NCBI GenBank assembly: GCA_033964015.1 | Contig: CM066925.1 | Coordinates: 13,190,204 to 13,254,203 of the forward strand | From: Scolanthus callimorphus | Taxonomy: Eukaryota > Cnidaria > Anthozoa > Actiniaria > Edwardsiidae | Direction: 5' to 3' | DNA length: 64,000 nt | Shown: piece after piece, positions 1 to 10,468 of the stretch | How positions within the stretch are numbered: the first letter of the stretch is position 1 | How the letters are laid out: each line of letters starts with the position of its first letter | Translations under genes and position numbers: made by a program | The notes under the pieces: generated by a model | Database searches by the model: none | Seen by the model: only the letters and a program-made list of their open reading frames with translations | What the model was told of the DNA's origin: nothing

Positions 1-342
1 ACGGGAAATCTTAGTATGAAACCGGGACGAGACGGATTTTTGACGGGAAATCTTAGTGTGAAACCGGGACGAGACGGATTTTTGACGGGAAATCTTAGTA
101 TGAAACCGGGACGAGACGGATTTTTGACGGGAAATCTTAGTATGAAACCGGGACAAGACGGATTTTTGACGGGAAATCTTAGTATGAAACCGGGACGAGA
201 CGGATTTTTGACGGGAAATCTTAGTATGAAACCGGGACAAGACGGATTTTTGACGGGAAATCTTAGTATGAAACCGGGACGAGACGGATTTTTGACGGGA
301 AATCTTAGTATGAAACCGGGACGAGACGGATTTTTGACGGAA
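1..342. repeat. 42-bp tandem satellite, about 8 copies
   Basis: A 42-bp unit containing ACGGGAAATCTTAGTATGAA then CCGGGACGAGACGG is repeated head to tail from base 1, so the array probably continues off the left edge. Copies differ at a few sites only (cga/caa, tat/tgt). Because 42 is divisible by three, one frame stays open as a 14-residue peptide repeat. I read that as a by-product, not a gene. The array lies in or just beyond an intron of the minus-strand PHTF gene. Confidence 0.95.
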
Positions 343-725
343 AATCGTCTGAATTCAGATCAGACGGAAAACTCGTCAGACGAAAAACCCGTCATGACAA
401 ATTTTCCGTCATCTAATGTGAAAACGGCTATTATTAGAATATATCATTAAAGGACTCCAGTGCAAGCAAAACATTAGCCGTATTCAGATTAGAGACGGAA
501 AACTCGTCTTAGTGTGAAACCGGGACGAGACGGATTTTTGACGAGAAATCTTAGTGTGAAACCAGGACGAGACGGATTTTTGATGGGAAATCGTCTGAAT
601 TCATGTCAGACGGAAAACTCGTCAGACGAAAAAACCCGTCATGACAATGAAATTTTCCGTCCTCTAGTGTGAAAACGGCTATTATTAGAATATATCATTA
701 AAGGACTCCAGTGCAAGCAAAACAT
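343..725. repeat. Higher-order duplication next to the 42-bp array
   Basis: Bases 343-475 and about 585-723 are near-identical copies of a 130-140 bp block rich in GACGG/CCGTC and CGTC/GACG, ending with attattagaatatatcatta. Between them sit two more diverged 42-bp units (about 501-590). The array is therefore composite: 42-bp units plus a flanking block, amplified together. Confidence 0.85.
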
Positions 726-761
726 ATTTCCTCACTTTGCGGGTCGTGAAAAATCTCTTAC

Positions 762-2461
762 CACTTTGTTCACGATAGCTGCACTAATTTCCATCAAAGT
801 CATCTGGGCTTTCTTACATTGCTTTACTTCCCATACAGAGACCATAACTACGACAAGAAACAAAGGAAAACGAAAAACAAACAAGGGGTTATCACTATGA
901 AAACAACCAATTAGCATCGGCCACCCTTATATGGAATTCGCGACGTCACACAATCATGGACAAAATTGTCCGCAAAAAGTGGAATTTTTTGTCCTAGGGA
1001 CTGCTGAAAATGTGTTCTATCGCCTAAAATTTATCCCTTCTCCCCCTTCTTCAATGCTGTTTCTTGGTTGTGGTCCTTCAAACGAATTTATGCTGAAAGG
1101 ATCAACATTGATTCGGGGGGAGGGCGAGAAATGTCTGCTTGTAGCTCTTGTACGGCAACGAGAGTGAATTTGTTGCGGGCTTACTGTATCAACCAAGCGC
1201 GCGCGTCAAAAGTGGCGGGAAAATCTCAGCCAATCAGACGCGTTCCTTGCACAGACACATGGGAAATGAAAAATATAGACAGAACGCCTGGGTTCTTGAT
1301 GATTGTACCTTTCTCAGATGTAGGTGGGCGTGTAGCGCCAACAGGAGAACTTTCATCGCTATCTCCATTCTACAACAAACAAACACGGATGAAACCAACG
1401 TATGGCATCCTGCCTGTTCGGCTCGCGCCGTGCTTGATACAACATATCTAAAACTTTGAACCTTTCTATGACTATATCGGTGAAAGAGAGCAAGCGTGAC
1501 ATTGAGAGAGACACGAGAACGTTGTAAAATCGCATACTCTATTCGCCGATAAAGCCATAGAAAGTTGTGCTCTAACGCTTTTATGATATAGCGCGCGGGG
1601 ATACTAGGGATACTTTATCAATGTCTCAAACTCTTAGCCGTGCACAAGTGCACTATTGATACCATACTGCAATACAATATAAAACTCTTGAGATATAAGA
1701 TCATGTGAAACAATCTAATATTGCAGTATATGGCTATTTCAGTCGTGTGCCTTGTGAGCGCTTCAAACCTACAAGCCCAGCCTGAAAGGCAGTATGGGTA
1801 GAAACAAAACTATCCTACTTCTCTGCGGTATTGGTGCGTACGGCTTTTTGACGTACGCAAATGAAAGGGAGGGGGAAAGAAAGGGAAGTTTTCACTGCAT
1901 TTACTGCGATTTTCATAATTCTGCGAACTCTACAGCAACCAACAAACCGCCGTTTGACTTCCGTCAATCAAACGAGAGTGAACAATTCGGGTGATTTCAC
2001 GGAGGCTTTGATAGATCTTATGAACTAACAGGGGTTAGCTAGGCTTCAAAACAAAATGTTTCACTGTACAATACAAATCCAGCTCAGAAAACATACGTGG
2101 CCTTGACATAAAAGGTTTGATTGATGGAAGCCAAAACGCAGTTTGGCGCTCAGAAATGTCAAGCTGGAGTTCGCAGAATTGTGAAAATCGCAGTACTAGC
2201 ACTGGTGTACCTTTTTATCCCAGGCAAAAGGGTCCTCTTCATTAGTGCTATCCATCACATCCATCTCGCTGACATCGCTATCGGAAGTGGAGGCGGTACT
2301 CTCGTCACTCTCACTCTCCTCGTCTTCTGATCTTTCCGCCTCTTGATCAGCTGTCACGTGGTTATCATGTCCGTAGAGTAGCTCAGTCGACTCCTCGTCT
2401 AAAAACACGAGAAAATTAGCTGTGTGAATCGCTTTGCAGGGGCATAGCCAGGAATGTTGGT

Positions 2462-2507
<46 letters not shown>

Positions 2508-5500
2508 GGGGGAGGGGAGATAGTGAAAACATGGGACGAAAATTTTCAAATTTCCTCCAGCAAATGCAGTAAATGTATAGGAAAATCTCCCGAGAGCCAA
2601 TCAGAAACGGCCCCTCACCCCCTTGCTACAACCCTGCTTTGGAAAATTCTGGAGACAAAATCTTCTCCCTGACAAACAACTAGAGCCTGGATACAGTCTA
2701 CAAGACTTTTGGGAACAGGATTGAAGGGAAAACCTATCAATTAGTAACTTTGACACCTACCTTTATCGATTGCCTCTGTGCTGGTAATGTTCCTCTTTCT
2801 CAGATTACTGTTCCCATTTGTGTTCGCATGGGGGTTACCATTGCTGCTAAGGGCTGACAAGTTCTCTAGGACACCATTCTTAACTTTATGCTCTCGTTCA
2901 ACAGACGGTCTCTTGCTTCGACTGCTACGTCGTCTTCAACGTGAAATTAAAGAAATCAAAACGTTAAGAATCTTAAAGGGGTATTGTCATGGTCTGTCAT
3001 GTAGTTTAAATGCAGTCAAATTCGCCAGAAATGAACAAAATAATCGTCTACGTTTGTTAAATAACCTTAGATAAAAACAATGGCAGAAAGAGCATCTTCA
3101 CTTTAGTATACATGCAAAGTTTCATAGAGCCCTTGTCAGCCACTCCTTTGTTATTGTTTTCAGTCGATATGAGACAACGAATTACGTGTAGAAATCTTGA
3201 AATAGTCTTCTAAAAACAAAGTTTTATTATTCACTGACCGAATTCAATCGCAAATATTGCACTACATTCCCTAAATCAGCCGATGGAAATGGATGCTTTC
3301 GCTGTCTCGGTATGTTGCTAGGCTGACAAAATGGAGGCTGACAGAGGCTCTTTAAAGAAGCCTCATAGCTGTCAGAATATTTTGAAGTAGGTGGTTGCTC
3401 AAGCCTGCTGTAAAAGAAAAACTGACGGCCAACATGCAAATTTCTGAAATAGGCGTACAGTTGATAATTTTCATCACAGGCGACTGGTGCTGGGAAATTT
3501 TTAAGAGGAACTACAATCTAAGGATTCCAGCTTCAGACTGCATTTAACAAAGTTCTGTGATTCTAACTTTTTCGTGCCTCACATTTGGCAAAAAGTAGCC
3601 GGCAATTAAACGGGAAGTAGCCGCGCCAAAGCTCCGGCGCTAGCTGGCTTGTTCTGACAGCTCTGAGCCTTCTCACATTGATTCAGTGTATCAAAAATGC
3701 AGTCAGCTGGTGGCGTAAGGGTAATGCGATTAAGAGGGACATTTACTTCTTAATAGTTTTTGTTTTTCTTCTCTGTCTGATTTTCTCTGAATGGTCTGTG
3801 GAAACCATGTGGAAATGCAGCATGCCAAGAAGAATCATGATCTAAAAAACAAACAGAATCACAAAAGCTTAGAGAAAACTTATTTCAAATGTCTGTAGTA
3901 CACTGTACCAGTAGTATCTCATGTTTGTGGTACAACAAACACAAAGTAAATACACCAGCAAAACATACAGTTCGTAAAATGCAAGGAGTAAAGTTCATGA
4001 CACCCATCTGAAATCCATTCTAAACAAGAGATATTTAAAGTTGCTGCTGAATTGTTCCCCATCAGTCAATCACAAGCCAGGTAAAACTACTATCACACAA
4101 TGGAAAAAAATGAAATGTATGCACTTTGTATACTGCAAATTATCATATGGATAATGTTCAAAATACGGTTTACAGATGTGGACATGTCTGATCCCTAGAT
4201 GTGGACTGTGATTTATACAATGCAGTTTACAATCATGAGTGGTTGTTATATACATATCATTCTCTAGTGAGTTGTTGTTTAAGATCCCTTGCATAGTGGT
4301 TAAGTGTAGTGGGCTGAGAGACGTGACCTTGGTTTATTGTCTCATCCAAAAGACGTGAAACACAGGAGAAATGACAAATCACTTCAACCCACGATGAACA
4401 CAAGGTTCGAAACAGCAGAGAAAAATCCCAACTGCCCCGACTTGGATTCGAACCTAGTGCACAGATGTGAGTCGAGGCAAGCACTTTACAGGCAGTGCCA
4501 CCTGTGATTGCCTGCCTGAGAAACAAGAGCAATTAAACATGAACAGTTTACTTACCAGCCCAGGCCCACATGCTTCTGTCCATGATACAACCTAGAATGG
4601 TTGAGGTGGAAAAACACTTTAGAATCCCGTAGCTCAATTCTTATGCTCCTGTTGATTGGCTAAAGATGAGTGAAATTTAACATGGAATTCAATGGTTGAA
4701 AGCTGAATTCGACAAAAACACACATGCATGCAAAGAAAGTTCAAAGCTTGAATCATTTCACTAAAATAATATATCAAATCTTGCTATGGATTCAAGAAAA
4801 ATTCATCACTCGACTCGTGAATTCCACATAAAATTTTAATTGAAAATATTGTTTTTTGTGTGAAATTTACTGTGGAATTCACTCGGCATGCAATCAATTT
4901 ATCTATATAATTATTTCTCTCACTCTCATGTTGATTTTTCCATGCTACAACAAACCATTTGCATCATGGTTTTACTATACTAGAGAATTTGAAATCAAAG
5001 AAATTGGCCAACTAATGAATATGTAAGAATTTGATGACTCACATTGGTGAGTCAGTGTGTTCAGGCTTATTAAATGCAGGAAAAGTGCATTTGCTGGAAA
5101 AAAGTGCATTTCCAAGGGTCTGTGGCTCCATTAAGTGGAAAATTCCAGGTAGGGGGTCTATTTCGAGGCTAGAAATTCTAGGAAGGGGGATGGGGTACAG
5201 GGTGTAAATAAGAGTCAAAAAGTACTTGTGGTTGATCTACTGTACATGTTGATCTTTTCAGGACATTAATAAAATGATTAGTCAAGAGAACCTCATCAGC
5301 GCTATTTTCATACCTTCAAACTATCAGAAAAATAAATAATAAGAACAATAATTTCACAGAAGTAGAGGAAGAGAAACAATAGCCATAGTTTTGTAGATGT
5401 TTGATGCTTCCACCTAGAGAAAGAGAAATTCAATATTATTCAGATATTAATATTATAGATGATCATCATTAGTTTTACTTTTTTTGAAATAAAGATTTGA

Positions 5501-8500
5501 TTTGTGAAACTGAAAGCTGGAAAAATAAATATAGAGTATAGAGTAGAAAATTTCCATGAAAAAATTAATGTGTGGTTCCAGAAAATATCCATCCCCCATG
5601 TTGAAAAGTGACCCACTGGAATTTCCAAAGGAAAATACAGTACTTGTATACAAAATCAGGTACATTGACCTCCCCCCACACACACACCACCCCACCCCTG
5701 TGGAATTTCCAATCTCTTCCACTATTAGAACTAGTGCCCCCCCCCCCCCCCCCCCCACACACACACACCCCACCCCTCTGGAATTTCCAATCCCTTCCAC
5801 TATTAGAACTAGTGCCAGCTCACAATACCCATAATGCACTGCTTCAACAAATGTGAGATTAAAGGCTTGTTAAAAGTAGAACTCCTTTGCATTAGGTCAG
5901 ACTTTCTGATAGACTAAATTTTTGTAAACAAAACAAGGTAATAGAGCGGATTAATTCACATGACTGTCAAGACTTGTTATGTAATTGCGATTGCTTTGGG
6001 TTCTCATTGGCTACTCGTTTTTCTCAGCCAATCAAATTCTGTAGTAAATACAATTGTGTAATTACTTAGTAATTGATTCGGCTTGCAATATTGGCTGAGA
6101 AAAAAGCTATTTAGGAGCAAGTCGAGATTTCTCTCGATTCTGATTGGCTACTGATTGCTCAAGTGCAATTGTTTTCACGACAGTCATGTGAAAACCGCTC
6201 TAATTATGGACAGGGTTAGATGGCTTGGCTTTTCGTATTCTGTATTTACATTATTTACCATTGATGGTAGAAGGGATAAAGAAGAACCCTGATAAGCCCT
6301 TTTCTTGCAACAGCAAGCCATGTATGGACTGGCTTAGCTTTGTGGAATGTGGAACCTGCACAAAGGTTAAAACAAAATCAAAACTTCAGTCAATAACCTG
6401 GTGACTGCAGGAGGCTTGCAGTAAAATACATTCATTATCATTGATAATAGTATGGTACATATTAGATTTCGTATGACTGTGAACAGTGCTGCAACATGGA
6501 GCGGCACTGTTGCAGTTGCAGCATGGAACCTGGCCTGCTGTAGATATGGAATGAAATCGCGTAGTTGTGGCACGGTCACAGTCACAGTGTGACACAGCCT
6601 TGCTGCAGCACTTTTTACATTCACACAGCAAGCTGTTGATAATTTTTAATATTACTGATAAAGAAAGAATCATTATCTTGGTCATACCAGTAGCAACCAT
6701 CTGGCTGCATTATTTTAGTCTGACTAAACAAATTCATCTATTATTCAGGGCAATAGTATATTTCAATATTTGTAGACCTCTCACAGGATATTATTAAAAC
6801 TAAAGTAAGCTTTGAGAGGCAACTCCCTGCTCACATTGGTTAAGTGGTGAGAATTATTTACCCTGAAGGGGATGCCCCACACATTTTTAGTGTTTACTTT
6901 CTTAGAAAGTCAGGGGTGTAGCCAGGATTTGAGAAAGGGGGGTCACATCTGTAAAAATTTTACAGATGTGGTCACAGCAACCAAGAAAGGAAAACCATTA
7001 TCTATTTCACAGCAAACACTGAGATTCAATTGAAGCATTCCCACCAAGAAAGAAAGAGTTTGTGGAGTTGTTCCGCGTAAGAACATTAGAGATGCAAATG
7101 AAGCGAGCCTTTTGTTTCAGGTTGACCAGAATCAATTGGAAACAACAGGCTTGCTTCATTTGCATCTCTAACGTTCTTACGTGGAACAATTCCAATATGT
7201 GTACCACCTACCAACAACAAGATCTACATCAATTAGCTCAGGTTTTAAACTGCCAGGTTTCTTGGTAATGTAGATGGAGCTCTGAAAGAGATATCACATC
7301 AAACACAAATATCTACATAGTACATACATTTACACATTTTTTCATTCCATTCTACTGTTTTAAGTTTTTGTAACCTCATTAGGAGATGAATTGCAATAGA
7401 CCAAATCGGCTAACAGTGTTTACATCTTGTTGCCACCCAAATCAGATCATGTGATGATTCCTTTGGGTGGTTGCAATTGTCACATTTTTCTTGCTTGACT
7501 GAGTGCACAAGTGTATGTGCAGAACTAACAAAAGTATCCACCCAAAGGAATTAACACATGATCTGAATTGGGTGGCAACGAGATGTAAACGTTGTTAGCC
7601 AATTTGGTCTATTGAGGCATATGCCCTGTTTTCCTCTCCTGCCACCTGATTGTTTTCTCATTGTAGCCATTATGTCAACACTGTGATCATAATGTTATGT
7701 GACAATTAAAGCCAAGAAACAATAATAAAGGAATTTTGTAACACCTGTTCCTGCTCCTGTTCTTCAAAAGTTCTCTCCCAAGAGGCCTTGTCATATCGTC
7801 CAAGCTACAGAATCAGAGTCAAAAATGTGTATCAGTAAATACACTAGGAAAATGTGTGGTTCCAGAAAATCTCCATCCCCCCCCTCCCCCCAGAAGGGTG
7901 TTGAGAAGTGCCCTCTGGACTCTCCAAAGAAAAATACATTATTTGTATGGAAAAGATCAGATAATTGATGCCCCCCCCCCCCTGGAATTTCCAATGCCCT
8001 TCCGCAGGAATAACCGAACTGTGGAATCCACTCAGAATTTGATGCTACCAGCATATTCATATACTGTATAAGTCAAGCAGGGCTTGAAATTAATAAAAAC
8101 ATTAAGTTGAAATTTGTGACAATTTTTAAAATTTTAGTCACAAAACAATAAACTTGGAATTCTTTTAGCAAATTTAGTGCCATCTGACAGTACCCTGTGA
8201 GCAGTGGTTTCCGGTGGCCTAAGACAGGAGGAAACCACTGCTTGCAGGGTAATCTGACTGCAATTAGCCATCATGCAAATAGACAAAAACTGGTAAATCT
8301 AAACAATTTCTGAGGGGAAGTCAACAGAATTTCTGGTATGCAGGATTAAAACAAATAAATAAAAGCTGGCTGCCAGTGATAGCCGCCACTTTTTGCGACT
8401 TTGCCAGTCCTTTTTAGGTAAAAAAATAAAACAACAAACATGGTAAGAAAAAGAAAACTGTGTGGAAAATGAAGGTCAAATTGTGTGTGAAAACAGCCAA

Positions 8501-10468
8501 AAAATTATGTCAAATTGTGCAGCAATTGTAGAATGTGTAGAAATTGCTGTATGATATGTATACCCGTTACCACATCTTGTCAAATGCCATTTTTGTGCTG
8601 GCTAATTTTTGTACTAGTGCAGACAAAGCCGGCAAAGTTGAGCACATTTTTACAAACTATTTTGAACCCTGAGTCTGGTTCAAAGTTTGACATAGGACTT
8701 ATTTTTATTTTTTAGCATCTTTTTAGAAACATATTCTGCTTTTATTTTTTCCTAGAGGGCAATGGTGTAACAAATTCTACATTTTTTTTTCATTTAGATT
8801 CTTAGAGCATGCATGTGCATGCAATATTATCCAATCCCTGACCAGGTTACACAGCAGTTTGTGCACACTTGTTTTCATTTTAAAAAAAAGTTTGGAGTTG
8901 GAAAAAAATCCACCCCTCTGCCAAAGTTTTGCCAAATGGAGCCGCAGTCAGTAAAATAACATATGTATCCACATGTAAAAACTAAACATTGGAGCCAACT
9001 TATTCCCAGCTGGCATCCCAGCATATAATTCCCAGTGTAACATGATGCTGACACATTGTGTCTGCATCATATCCTCTATTAAACTCTGCATATCACCATG
9101 ATATTGTTTTACCCTCATTAAACTCACAACATTTGATTAAAAGCTATCGCTATCAAACAGAATCACCACATCCTTAGTGATATAACAGATTACAAAACTA
9201 CCCTGCAAAAGCAATGATAAATTATCTGTGGCTCTGGAAACACATTTGCCCTGGAGTAATGTGAATAATGTGCTGCCATTGTATTTTAAAATGTTCCAGT
9301 AACATAGACCAAAATTTGGATAGTAAAATCAATGCTAAGTGTATGTAAACCATTGTTTCTTTAAAAGCAGCTGCTGACAGCCTGTTAAGATTACATTTTT
9401 AAGAGCCTTCAAAATTTGTAGATGAAATCTGTTTTTCCCATTTATTTGATATGTAAAAGGATAACAGGATAGGGCTTAATATTGTTATTGTAAATCTGAT
9501 ATTTGGTTAATGGAACACATAAAAAAAGCTTTCAACAAAGGAAGAAATAAAGAAAAACATGAGAAATTCTAGTTTTGGAAGTTTGCGCAAAGCAAAATTC
9601 AGTATAGTTTTATTTTACTAGGAAAGTTTGCAAAGGTTTGGAATACGGTTTGGAGGTAATTGAGGACATTTCTTAATTTTCTCAGCTTGAAATAACCAAC
9701 TTTCCATTAATAATGACTTGCCATGCTTCTCGGAGTTTTCGCTGCGTTTCAGATATTTTCCCGACGAACACAGTGAAAATCTTTTCTGAAAAATGCTAAT
9801 TTTAAAATTACCTTATGAGACTTAAGGTAATAGATTTAGGAAACAATTTAGTTGGTTTGTGAGAAGACAAAACCTCAAAACAAGCCATGCAAAACAGACC
9901 CAAACAGAAGGTCTTTCCTTTGTTTTTCTCGGCGTGTTGTCAGAAATCTGTCTTTGATTTTTTTCGCGTAGAGCTTTGTGTCTTGCCGGCAAAAAATGCA
10001 TTAAACAAGCAATTTCGTTAATACCACCATGGTCGAAAGATCTAAAATTCTGACAGATGAAAATACACTGCTTAGCGGGGAATAACAAGTCAAAATCTAA
10101 GTTAATAATGCTACTGTAAACAAACAGTACAGTTGAGTTCGTTCGCGTTTCAAGCGGCTGACTAATTTATTTCGCTGAAAAATTTCCTTAAACTTAAATG
10201 GATAATATTTAAGAACAATTAGATGGGTAAGGATTCTGTACATTCGACAAAGAGTTCGCAGCGAAGATGTGAAAAGAAGTGAAGGAATATTTCCAACTTT
10301 GAGGATGCCGGTCCCAAGGAATGTCAATAAATCCTGCGTTTCCAGGTTTGATACAAAAGCGCGACATTTCTTATTCAAAAGAACCTCAATAAGCTAATTA
10401 AATGAACACTAGTTAAGTATAATCCTTACCTTTCTATGAAACCAGGACAAATTTCTATCCAAGTCCAT
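762..10468 (-). CDS. PHTF: PHTF, putative homeodomain transcription factor family (membrane protein), N-terminal part
   Basis: Eleven exons, 5' to 3' on the minus strand: 10468-10430 (start ATG), 7804-7745, 7281-7212, 6355-6259, 5413-5314, 4591-4556, 3841-3747, 2933-2761, 2398-2211, 1369-1309, 847-762. All introns are GT-AG and the phases join to 335 codons with no stop. The protein starts MDLDRNLSWFHRK, then LGRYDKASWER, LKPELIDVDLV, STFHKAKP and ARKGLIRVLLYPFY. It has a hydrophobic segment around KLWLLFLFLYFCEIIVLIIYF and a second around GPGLIMILLGML. A basic/acidic low-complexity stretch follows, then VWEVKQCKKAQMTLMEIS. Order and spacing match vertebrate PHTF1/2 (about 760 residues), so roughly the C-terminal half lies left of the window. 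Despite its name the family is multi-pass membrane protein, reported at the ER in vertebrates. Intron 1 is 2.6 kb. Confidence 0.9.
1744..2030. repeat. Two fragments of dispersed repeats
   Basis: Bases about 1750-1825 (tgtgagcgcttc ... gaaaggcagtatg ... gtagaaacaaaa) recur at about 49973-50035. Bases about 1926-2025 (accaacaaaccgccgttt ... cttccgtcaa) recur at about 24127-24210. The copies are diverged and show no coding potential or clear termini. They lie in the last complete PHTF intron but one, between exons 9 and 10. Confidence 0.6.
2455..2520. repeat. (TG)n-(G)n simple repeat
   Basis: A TG dinucleotide run grades into more than 30 consecutive G with few interruptions, in PHTF intron 8. 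It is preceded at about 2438 by caggggcatagccagg, a terminal motif also seen at 6910, 22199 (reverse) and 34661. It may be one end of a G-rich non-autonomous element. Confidence 0.85.
3126..3351 (-). mobile_element. MITE family A, copy 1
   Basis: Terminal inverted repeats AGAGCCCTTGTCAGCC and GGCTGACAGAGGCTCT bound about 226 bp. The interior carries a segment matching GAAAGCATCCATTTCCATC on the minus strand. Two further copies are at 31096-31320 and 58185-58404. Every left end reads TTAAAGAGCCT, which suggests a TTAA target, but the right ends do not conserve it. Located in PHTF intron 7. Confidence 0.8.
4300..4518 (-). mobile_element. tRNA-derived SINE
   Basis: On the minus strand a tRNA-like head begins near 4518 and contains a perfect B box, GGTTCGAATCC (4454-4444). 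About 140 bp of unrelated body follows. The B box and length are typical of tRNA-derived SINEs. The cloverleaf is degenerate, so it is not a tRNA gene. It lies in PHTF intron 6. Confidence 0.65.
5566..5815 (+). mobile_element. G/C-tract MITE family B, copy 1 (incomplete right end)
   Basis: The left end reads GTGTGGTTCCAGAAAATATC. The body has alternating ccccacccc and TGGAATTTCCAA segments plus a 22-base C run. The same head and body occur at 7853-8020, 14619-14829, 31350-31565 and 31995-32116. Located in PHTF intron 4. Confidence 0.75.
5942..6202. mobile_element. TA-flanked MITE family C, full-length copy
   Basis: Inverted ends TAGAGCGG...ACATGACTGTC and GACAGTCATGTGAAAACCGC share about 24 bases. 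The outer TA on both sides is compatible with Tc1/mariner-type TA insertion. A second copy in reverse orientation starts at 60308, and a lone terminus is at about 38975-39000. In PHTF intron 4. Confidence 0.8.
6463..6627. mobile_element. MITE family D, short copy
   Basis: Starts TTAGATTTCGTATGACTGTG and ends with GCTGCAGCACTTTTTACATT. It is related to the longer copy at 29851-30179, sharing the terminal AGATTTCRTATGACT and the internal GGAACCTGGC-TGCTGTAGATA segment. In PHTF intron 3. Confidence 0.65.
7064..7193. mobile_element. Foldback element (130 bp)
   Basis: Near-perfect arms of about 55 bp (GGAGTTGTTCCGCGTAAGAA ... TTCTTACGTGGAACAATTCC) leave a short loop. It would form a long hairpin in RNA or single-stranded DNA. 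It abuts PHTF exon 3 (7212-7281). Confidence 0.8.
7397..7611. mobile_element. Long-TIR MITE (215 bp)
   Basis: Arms of about 75 bp, beginning TAGACCAAATCGGCTAAC and ending GTTAGCCAATTTGGTCTA. The outer TA dinucleotides fit a TA target duplication. In PHTF intron 2. Confidence 0.85.
7853..8020 (+). mobile_element. G/C-tract MITE family B, copy 2
   Basis: Head GTGTGGTTCCAGAAAATCTC, then two C-rich tracts and CTGGAATTTCCAATGCCC. The right terminus is not recognisable. PHTF intron 1. Confidence 0.7.
8074..10429 (-). other. PHTF intron 1, remaining part
   Basis: No exon-like reading frame with usable splice sites was seen. It contains a hAT-like terminal motif, CAGGGCTTGAAATT, at about 8075, and a short perfect hairpin at 8191-8251 (TACCCTGTGAGCAGTGG / CCACTGCTTGCAGGGTA). 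The rest is AT-rich sequence without visible structure. Confidence 0.5.

Noticed and set aside
1..342. CRISPR-like array
   Set aside because: Repeats are contiguous with no unique spacers, and the sequence is eukaryotic.
16..450. Open frame of 14-residue repeats as a repetitive protein gene
   Set aside because: The unit is 42 bp, so any open frame persists. The frame simply follows the satellite, begins at the window edge and has no gene context.
2399..2600. N-terminal half of the minus-strand frame with polyproline and His-Thr repeats
   Set aside because: This part is the translated (TG)n(G)n tract. Only 2211-2398 is a real PHTF exon, bounded by a clear acceptor and donor.
5453..5856. Proline-rich and glycine-rich overlapping frames on both strands
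   Set aside because: They translate the C run and CACACA segments of a family B MITE.
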